Below are positions 56,040-64,000 of a stretch of DNA of 64,000 nt, piece after piece (position 1 is the first letter of the stretch; every line of letters starts with the position of its first letter). This DNA is from Raphanus sativus (taxonomy: Eukaryota; Streptophyta; Magnoliopsida; Brassicales; Brassicaceae). The notes below the pieces were generated by a model that saw only the letters and a program-made list of their open reading frames with translations, made no database searches and had not been told where the DNA came from. The stretch is taken from contig NC_079517.1 of assembly GCF_000801105.2 (NCBI RefSeq), positions 6,448,001-6,512,000 on the forward strand, read 5' to 3'. Both the position numbers and the translations under genes were made by a program.

Positions 56040-56887
56040 CTGAACACGCCTCTCTCTCTCTCTCTCTCTCTCTTGACGGCGTCTCCGGTTCAGTAATCAC
56101 CGACATCAAGCGAGAGCCAAACACAGTGTGTTTTTTTTCTTTTTCAATACGATCTGTGATCTCAGAGATTCCCAGGTGCTTTTATGCTTATGCTTATGTT
56201 TGTGATCTGATCTACTTTCGTTGGTTTCATCATAAATATATGTCTCCTTTTTACTTTCGTTTCGTTAGCCAAATGTTGTGTGTTCCTTCCTTAATTGGTA
56301 CCGTTTGAGGAAGATTGGTTTAGTGTTTGATTAATGCTTTGGAATAGGAATCAATTTTAAGTTAATAATGAGTGTTTTGTTTCTTGGGGTTTTGCCAATT
56401 ATAGTTCTAATGGGACAGTGTTCTGGTTGGTGAAGAGATGCTAATTGTGTTGGCAAAATTATCCATTTTTTAAAAAAAAGACCAACAACTTATACTTTTT
56501 ACTGTCTCTTGCAATGGTGTAAATTGATGTTATTATTTTTCTTTCTTTTTATTTGCTAAAGACCAATAATCTTTATATGATTTTTGGCAAGGCAATTACT
56601 CTTTAATGAGTCTAACTATTCTGAAAGGATCACACTGAACATCGAGATTCCTGGACATGTGTGTTGGCTTGATCTAGTGTGAACGAGAAGCATGACCCTC
56701 CATAGATATAGGTAGATGATATCTCCTAGTTGTTTCTAGATTATTTTGTTTGCTGACATTTTGTATGATGATTGATTTGATCTTATCTAATGCTGTCCCC
56801 TTAGTTTATATTATTCCGTGTCATCTCTCATTAGGTGTGTAACGGAATGAAATCTTACACAGCTTTACTAATTGGAATTTGTTATAG
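56040..56887 (+). other. TBL16 leader exon with CT microsatellite and 5'UTR intron
   Basis: A (CT)n tract (about 56048-56075) lies in the probable leader. A donor follows cccag (gtgctt at 56176) and the acceptor gttatag ends at 56887, one base before the TBL16 ATG. The transcript start is inferred. Confidence 0.5.
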
Positions 56888-56888
56888 G

Positions 56889-59224
56889 ATGAAAAGAGGA
56901 GCGCTTAGACGGAGGGCTAAAGATATCTCTCTTGTGCTTATTGTACTTGTTTGTGCAACCCTAGTTTTATGGTCATGGGATACAACTCCAACCTCTTCCT
57001 TTCTTCCACCCGAAAGTCACTTCCTAAAGCTGGAACCAGGTTTTGACTATGAACACTTTTACTCTCTTTCTCGCATGTATTGTTAAGTTGTTTGAATTGC
57101 TGGAACCATGCTTGATTGATTCTGTTGTAAAGTTGCATGACGGTGAAATGGTTTTATTTCTAGTTTCCACTGTTTATGTTTTTTGTCTGTTGTTTTGCCA
57201 AATGTATCAATATGTATATTATTCTCACTCTCTAGTTTCTCTCGTGTATTATGTTATTGAAAACTAAAGGTAGCGCAGTTAGATCTTGTTGTATCTAACT
57301 AAACCTACTTTTATCATTTGCCAGAAGAAAAGTCTGAGAGAATACCTACCGTACCGAACACTGAAACTAAGGATAGCTACTCATCAGCTACTCCCTTTGT
57401 AAACAAAGGTAATGTTCAATCATTTACAGTGCTCTTCTAAAGTTTTGCGCTGTCTGTTGTGTTCTGAAATCCCGGAAACTTAGATTTTTGTTTCTTTTTC
57501 CCGGATTTTCTATAAACAGAGCAAAGTAAAGAGGATCCAACTGATAATAAGGATACCGAAGAAGAAGAAGAGAAACAAGTGGAAGAAGTTACTGACAGTG
57601 AGACGAACCAAGGGAAGGCATCAACTATTGAAAAAGAAGAGAAACAAGTGGAAGAAGTTACTGACAGTGAGACAGATCAAGGGAAGGCATCAAATATTGA
57701 GGGAGAACAAGTGGAACGTGAAGTTAGTGTAAGTGAGCCAAAATTTCAGAAGACACCAACTAGTGAAGAAAATAAAATAGAACAAGAGGTTACTGCTGGT
57801 GAGGCCGATGCAAAGACAACACATATTAAAAAGACTAATTCAGATCCAGAGAAGAAAACTCTTACAACAGACCAAGAGAGGATTGAACAGGTGGTAGCCA
57901 AGAAAGATGATGATGATAGTAGTTCAACAGCTCGCATATCTAACCAAGGTAGAGAGAGTTGTGTTTTGTACATTCTGAAACTTGCCACCACTAAAATATT
58001 TGCATCTCTATGAAACGATTAGATTTGAGTCTCTAAACTCTATTGATACTGCCTCGTCATAATTCTGTCCTATGTGAAGTAACAGGTTTTATAATTCTTT
58101 TTTTTTTCTTTTGTTCACAGCTTGCAATTACGCTAAAGGGAAATGGGTTGTGGACAAACACCGTCCTTTATATTCAGGATCTCGTTGCAAACAGTGGCTT
58201 GCTTCGATGTGGGCGTGCAGGTTGATGCAACGTACAGACTTTGCCTTTGAAAGGTTAAGATGGCAACCTAAAGATTGCTCTATGGAAGATTTTGAGGGTT
58301 CCAAGTTTTTGAGAAGGTAATAACCATTCTGTGACATCTTATGCCAAGTGTTCCCATCAAGTCCTTAGTAACAGTACTTTGTCAAATGCCCTCAGGATGC
58401 AGGACAAGACCCTAGCCTTTGTCGGAGACTCATTGGGAAGACAGCAGTTTCAGTCAATGATGTGTATGATCACAGGAGGCAAAGAGAGGCGCGACGTCCT
58501 TGACGTGGGACCAGAGTTTGGGTTCATAACTCCCCAAGGTGGAGCTCGTCCTGGTGGCTGGGCTTACAGATTCCCTGAAACCAACACAACGGTCCTATAC
58601 CACTGGTCATCTACACTCTGCGACATAGAACCGATCAACACCTTGGACCCTTTAACCGAACACGCTATGCATCTCGATCGACCACCAGCTTTCCTACGCA
58701 ACTACCTTCACAAGATCAACGTGCTGGTGATGAACACAGGCCACCACTGGAACCGTGGGAAGCTCAACGGCAACAGATGGGTGATGCATCTAAACGGCGT
58801 CCCCAACACTAACAGGAAGCTAGCCGCTCTTGGGAACGCCAAGAACTTCACGATCCACAGCACGGTTAGTTGGGTCAGCTCTCAGCTTCCTAACCATCCT
58901 GGTCTCAAGGCGTTCTACAGAAGCCTTTCCCCGAGACATTTTGTTGGAGGGGAGTGGAACACTGGAGGGAGCTGCAACAACACCACGCCGATGTCTATAG
59001 GGAAAGAGGTTTTGCAAGAGGAGTCTAGCGATTACAGCGCGGGTCATGCGGTGAAAGGCACAGGGGTTAAGCTTTTGGACATAACGGCCTTGTCTCATAT
59101 TAGAGACGAAGGTCATATATCACGGTTTAGTATCTCGGCTTCGAAAGGAGTTCAGGATTGTCTCCATTGGTGCTTGCCTGGTGTTCCTGATACGTGGAAT
59201 GAAATCCTTTTCGCTATGATATAA
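56889..59224 (+). CDS. TBL16: Trichome birefringence-like protein TBL16
   Basis: Five coding exons (56889-57039, 57325-57408, 57520-57948, 58121-58316, 58396-59224) join in frame to 562 aa. The start is [11 protein letters not shown], followed by a signal-anchor helix ([16 protein letters not shown]), as in type II Golgi enzymes. A long acidic Glu/Lys-rich stem occupies exon 3. Next come the TBL domain ([20 protein letters not shown]), the GDS esterase motif ([11 protein letters not shown]), NTGHHW and the C-terminal [15 protein letters not shown] with Asp-x-x-His. TBL proteins O-acetylate cell-wall polymers; the substrate of TBL16 is not evident from sequence. Exon 3 contains a tandem in-frame duplication. 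The gene sits where Arabidopsis TBL16 lies, next to PRK6. Confidence 0.93.
57562..57700. repeat. In-frame 69-bp tandem duplication in TBL16 exon 3
   Basis: Two adjacent units of about 69 bp, each encoding [13 protein letters not shown](N/D)QGKAS. They differ at a few bases only, so the duplication is recent. It lengthens the acidic stem by 23 residues. Confidence 0.85.
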
Positions 59225-59775
59225 AAAAAGATTTGCCTCTCTCCTCTTGCTCCATTGAGCCATAGCCAGCTTTTTGATAGTTTTAGTATTTTATTCTGGT
59301 ACAGAAGCAAAACTCATTGTAGTAAAGCGTTAACGCTGTAACCCATACCCCTGGCTTGGTTCGGACCATATATTTACAAAAGAGAATCTAACTCAAACTT
59401 TTGTCTTTTGAGCCGATTAATAGAAATTTTTATGTTTAAAGATTTGATTCTTGAATCGTTTATTGTGTTCTTCTGAACGTTTAAGTTTGGATTGTTCTCT
59501 TAAAAGCATGTCTTTGATGCTCTCTTAAAGATACCTATTCTGATCCTTAACAAAACAATTTGCTATTTTTAGCAAAGATAAAGTAAGTCAAAAGAAGAAA
59601 ACAAAATGTCACCCTCACCATTGGAACAACAAACACAATCTAAACAAAACTACATCTCTCAAACGACCCATACATCGTCCTTGTTTCTAGACATAACCAA
59701 GAACAAGAACGAAAAGAACAACAGCCTCTCTCTCTGTCTCTCTCTGTCTCTCTCTGTCTCTCCTGTCCTCAATCC
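59225..59775. other. Intergenic region and PRK6 leader
   Basis: The 3' end of TBL16 and the promoter of PRK6 share 550 bp. The last 50 bases are a CTCTCTCTGT microsatellite in the likely PRK6 5'UTR (59727-59762). No other gene is visible. Confidence 0.5.
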
Positions 59776-62119
59776 ATGGCTGCTGTTCTGATTCCCGGCT
59801 TCTTCTTCCTTCTCTTCACATGTTTCTCGATCTCCCCTTCGTTGCAACACATAAGCGAGGCGGAACCGCTTGTGCGGTTCAAGAACTCGGTGAAGATAAC
59901 CAAAGGGGATCTAAATTCATGGAGACCAGGAACAGATCCATGCAGTGGGAAATGGTTCGGGATCTATTGCCAAAAGGGTCTCACAGTCTCAGGCATTCAC
60001 GTCACGCGTCTCGGTCTCTCAGGAACCATCAACGTCGACGATCTAAAGGCTCTGGCGAATCTAAAGACGGTCAGGCTCGACAACAACCTCCTCTCAGGTC
60101 CTCTCCCACATTTCTTCAAACTCCGCGGCCTCAAATCTATCATGCTCTCTAACAACACCTTCTCCGGAGAGATCCCTGACGATTTCTTTAAAGACATGTC
60201 AAAGCTAAAGAGGCTGTTTCTTGATCATAACCAATTCGTGGGGAAGATCCCTTCCTCCATCATGCAGCTCCCTCATTTAGAGGAGCTTCACCTTCAAGGT
60301 AATAAGTTCTCGGGAGAGATACCTCCGTTGATCGAGACCAACAAGAACCTGAAAAGCCTCGACCTCTCAAACAACCAGCTCGAAGGAGAGGTTCCCGCGA
60401 GCCTCTCCGATAGGAAAAATCTTGTCATGAAATTGGAAGGGAACGAATACTTGTGTGGCAAGGCGGTGAACGTTGGATGTGATGCTGTTGACCCAAAAGG
60501 AACGGGCGAGGATATTCCCTCGCCCTCCGATGGACCAAGCAGGACCACGATGAACGTGGTCCTCTTGGCCCTCACGTTTCTCACCATGTGTTGTATCGTT
60601 GTCGGATTTATAAAGAAGCGAAACAAGAAGAGAAACGCCGGTTTTCGCAAGCTCGACAAAGAGCGTCCTAGCGATGTCGTGGAGGTCAAGGTACCCGAAT
60701 CCACGACGGTTAAAAGGTCTACCGAATCAAGCAAGAAGCGTGGCGGAAACTCCGAAGGCGGTTCTACCAAGAAAGGCTCGTCTCATAATGGGAAAGGTGG
60801 GGGAGGAAGAGGAGGAGGCGGAGGGATGGGTGATATCATAATGGTGAATACGGACAAGGGCTCTTTCGGTTTGCCTGATCTGATGAAGGCTGCTGCGGAG
60901 GTGCTGGGAAACGGTAGTCTTGGATCAGCTTACAAGGCGGTGATGGCTAGTGGATTAGCCGTCGTGGTGAAGAGGATTAGGGATATGAATAAACTCGCAA
61001 GTGAACCTTTTGATGTGGAGATGAGACGGTTGGGGAAACTCCGACACCCTAACGTTCTTGCACCTTTAGCCTATCATTACCGTCAAGAAGAGAAGCTTGT
61101 TGTCTCTGAGTATATGCCTAAGAGCAGCTTACTTTACGTTTTACACGGTAACCTATACAATGCATTTTATATATAGTTACGGTTAAATCTTGATCTGTCT
61201 AGACTCTTTTAAGCATTTGCCTACATGCGCTAGAGGTTTGTATACCGTCTAATCAGTTTTAGAACACTAAAATAGAATTTTGATATGTCTAGACTCGTTT
61301 TTAATCATCCGCGTATATAGTTTAGTTATGCATTAGAGGTTGATATACCGCTTAGCCAGCCCCTTTACCTCATTTTAGAACACTGATAGTAGGGTTCAAT
61401 CTTTCGATCTGTAGTCCAGAAAATTTTCTAAAACATGTTGGACCTTTTTAATGGTCAACATAAATTATTAGTGGATGAAACTCGAACGAGTAGGATAAAT
61501 CTTGATTTAACCACAAAAGCCTAAATGAATGTTTTGTGTTCTTGTCTGAATAGGTGACCGTGGGATACATCATTCCGAGCTAACTTGGGCGACAAGATTG
61601 AAGATCATACAAGGAGTGGCGCATGGGATGCAGTTCTTGCACGAGGAGTTCGCGTCCTACGAGCTCCCACACGGTAACCTGAAATCCAGCAATGTTCTCC
61701 TCAGCGACGCCTACGAACCAATGATCAGTGACTACGCATTCTTACCGTTTCTCCAGCCAAACAACGCACAGGCAATGTTCGCTTACAAAACTCCCGAGTT
61801 TGCGCAGAACCAACAGGTTTCACACAAATCAGACGTCTACTGCCTCGGGATTATAGTGCTAGAGATCTTGACAGGGAAGTTTCCTTCTCAATACTTAAAC
61901 ACCGGTAAAGGCGGGATTGATATAGTTCAATGGGTGCAAACTTCCATCGCAGACCACAAAGAGGAAGAACTCATCGATCCGGAGATAGTAAACAATACTG
62001 ATTCGGTGCAGCAGATGCTGGAAATGTTGCGGATTGGGGCGGCTTGCATCGCAAGTAATCCAGATGAGAGACTTGACATGAGGGAAGCTGTTAGAAGAAT
62101 AGAACAAGTGAAAAAATGA
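59776..62119 (+). CDS. PRK6: Pollen receptor-like kinase PRK6
   Basis: Two exons (59776-61147, 61554-62119; G|GT Gly codon across a 406-bp intron) give 645 aa, close to Arabidopsis PRK6. A signal peptide (about 1-27) is followed by an LRR N-terminal cap with the CSGKWFGIYC pair and five to six LRRs (about 75-215). Then come a transmembrane helix at about 259-280, a Gly-rich juxtamembrane run (about 340-351) and a kinase domain from about 365. The Gly loop (LGNGSLGSAYKAV) and Lys399 are present. The catalytic loop is HGNLKSSN instead of HRD..N, and the DFG position reads DYA, as in atypical kinases of this family. PRK6 in Arabidopsis is the pollen-tube tip receptor for LURE1 attractant peptides and works with ROP-GEFs. 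Confidence 0.93.
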
Positions 62120-63619
62120 TGATGAGATGCTTAGAAATACAAACGTGGCCGGGACAGTTAGATATAATACTAACGTGCAAGCAACCAGGAAAAAAATAAC
62201 TTGGGTATGTAAATAGGAAAGACGATTTTCCTTTTTCCAGATTGAATTGTTCTTCAGATCTCGGTAACAAAAACATATATACATATATACTTCTATGTTC
62301 CTTGTTCCATAAGTAAACAATTGTTCATTAGCATGACATATTATTTAGATTTTCTCTTTTCTTCGATCTAGCTAGTTTTCTCTTATCGGACAATGTTATG
62401 TAAAACATTTCAGCACTTAGCATTTTCACTAAAAAGTTTTCAAGAAAAAAGCTATCTGAACTAACACCAGAATGTGGGCAAGAAAAATCTGTACAATTTG
62501 TGTTGTGGTAGTTTTTTTTTAATTTGTGACGGAAAATTTACCACTTACGAGTTTACAGCTACAATGTTTGCTATGGTTACTTTGCACATAAATTCAAGTA
62601 TACATCTTACATATATATATATTTGTTCACGACATCTTATATATTAAAACAAGCAATCATATATATGAATGAACATATTCTTAAAGAGGAACATATTTAA
62701 CATTCATACCAAAAAAAAAAATATTCTTAAAGAGGAACATATTGATGGACCCAAAAGGCTTGAATATTGGGTAGTACTCAGTTCTAATAAAAACAAAGAC
62801 ATTAAATTTTTGCATGCAAGTCAATTTTAATGAAAGGACCACAAAGAAATTAGGTTTTGTCTTGTATTAGATAATAATGGAATTTTATGGGCCCAACCAC
62901 TCAGCAATATTGTCCCTCTTTTGGGCTTATTCTCGTCGCTGGCTTCTTCCGTATGTGTCATTATTTATTTTATTACAATATTTATATTTGATAGTTTTCC
63001 CATTTTCAAAAGTTGATTGATCAATAAATCACATACAAACCAACACCGCATCAACCTTTTTTTTTTTACAATTATACAACATAATTGAGCTTAAATTATT
63101 TGTATATCATTTGATTTTATATAGTTTTCACCGCTCCTTTTCTATTGATGCTAATATTCGCTTTAATTATTTGATATGATGCTTGGAGCACTTATATACA
63201 CCTTTCAAAACGTCCACTAAAAGAAAGGGACACACAAGAATAAGCAAGAACCAATTCGAACTTCAAAATTATTTTAATATGTTAATTACCACAAAATACC
63301 AAACATAACAATAAAAAACAAACAAGAGCATTAGTCCATTTCTTTTTTCTTTTTTTTTGAAAAACAAACAAGAGCATTTTAGTCCATTTCTCGCCATGGT
63401 AACGATCAAAAACTAGCTCTCTCTACTATCATTAACCATTTAACCCCCTCACCAAAATTTTCATGTTGTTTCACCTCCACCATATACCATTTATATAGAC
63501 ATACATGTCATAATTTATATATATGCTAATTTATTTCGTCCGCATATGTTGTATGCGTACTTATTTTATTCACCCCTGATCCCCCACCCATATATAATGT
63601 ATACTCAGTAGAACTCCGG
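62120..63619. other. Intergenic region between PRK6 and the FLZ gene
   Basis: AT-rich DNA with poly(A/T) tracts and a short local duplication (aatattcttaaagaggaacatat, near 62675 and 62720). No gene or element ends are recognised. Confidence 0.4.
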
Positions 63620-64000
63620 CTAAGTCACTAGAACTCCGGCGGAGAAAATTTGACCGGCGGTGTAAGGAGAGGCTGAGAGTTTTGATCTACATCTCTCTTT
63701 CCTTTCAACATTTGCTATATGACTCGATCGACACTCTGTGCTGCAAAATGCTTTTTCTCCTCTGCGAAAAACAAATATTCAATCAAAATACAATATCGAG
63801 TTATGAAACCACAATATAAACACACATGTTTTACTCCCAAATTATTTATACCTATAAATAAATATGTCGTGACCATGAAGTTTCTTCCTGCATAAGTAAC
63901 AAGAACTGAGGAAACCCAAACCCTTAAACTCCGGCGAGTTCTCAGGAGATTCGTTACCGACATCGACCATGAAAAGTCTCTCACGACGATCCTCGTTGAT
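63620..64000 (-). CDS. FLZ-type zinc finger protein (DUF581), 3' part
   Basis: The 3' portion of an FCS-like zinc finger gene that continues beyond the right edge. The partial first exon (64000-63852) encodes FLSSCYLCRKKLHGHDIFIY. A GT-AG intron (63851-63762) follows, and the second exon (63761-63620) begins with GEKAFCSTECRSSH. Together they form the FLZ finger, C-x2-C, about 18 residues, then FCS-x2-C, split by the intron in the usual place. The last 33 residues are variable, ending VLVT. FLZ proteins bind SnRK1 kinase subunits and act as adaptors in energy and ABA signalling. It occupies the position of the FLZ gene beside PRK6 in Arabidopsis. The longest open frame on this strand (63984-63715) is in a different phase and is a shadow. 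Confidence 0.88.

Noticed and set aside
63715..63984. An 89-codon open frame on the minus strand at the right edge
   Set aside because: It reads through the FLZ intron in the wrong phase; the spliced frame gives an intact FLZ finger.

Overview
This is nuclear DNA of a Brassicaceae plant, most likely a Brassica or close relative. The genes have typical plant exon-intron structure, and their order matches one segment of Arabidopsis chromosome 5 (about At5g20590 to At5g20700). From left to right I recognise the 3' end of a TBL5-like O-acetyltransferase, an RRP1/Nop52 rRNA-processing protein, PMIR1, a U2 snRNA gene, germin-like GLP3/GER3, the class C G-protein gamma subunit AGG3, copper transporter COPT5, a DUF1677 protein, TBL16, pollen receptor kinase PRK6 and the 3' part of an FLZ zinc-finger gene. 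No homologue of three genes I remember from the Arabidopsis segment (UBQ4, a LURP1-related gene and an exopeptidase gene) is visible. Identifications and synteny come from memory of the families and were not checked by a search.

Layout. 1-9.5 kb is gene-dense (TBL5, RRP1, PMIR1, U2). 9.5-16.4 kb holds GLP3 with two small TIR elements, one of them about 60 bp upstream of the GLP3 TATA box. 16.5-28.2 kb is a single gene, AGG3. Its fourth intron has been enlarged from about 0.4 kb to 9.3 kb by an 8,878-bp LTR retrotransposon with near-identical LTRs and a 5-bp target duplication. That element is a non-autonomous Tat-lineage Ty3/gypsy type: it keeps gag, protease and a spliced antisense ORF but has no reverse transcriptase, RNase H or integrase. 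28-36.5 kb has COPT5, DUF1677, a short non-autonomous Helitron and Helitron relics. 40.1-41.7 kb is a Harbinger-like element that carries a captured SERINC gene 5' end.

42.1-55.4 kb is a complete, apparently intact autonomous Helitron of 13.2 kb on the minus strand. It has a 5' TC end, a 3' GC hairpin plus CTAG, and an A|T insertion site. It encodes a spliced Rep/helicase (about 1,553 aa), a full-length RPA1-like protein (485 aa), a truncated RPA1-like paralogue (344 aa) and a RING-H2 protein next to its 3' end. 55.4-64 kb returns to conserved genes (TBL16, PRK6, FLZ).

The most notable points are the Helitron with its four-gene cargo, and the retrotransposon that separates the membrane-proximal exon of AGG3 from its Cys-rich tail exon. 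In rice GS3 and DEP1, the length of that tail is what controls organ size.
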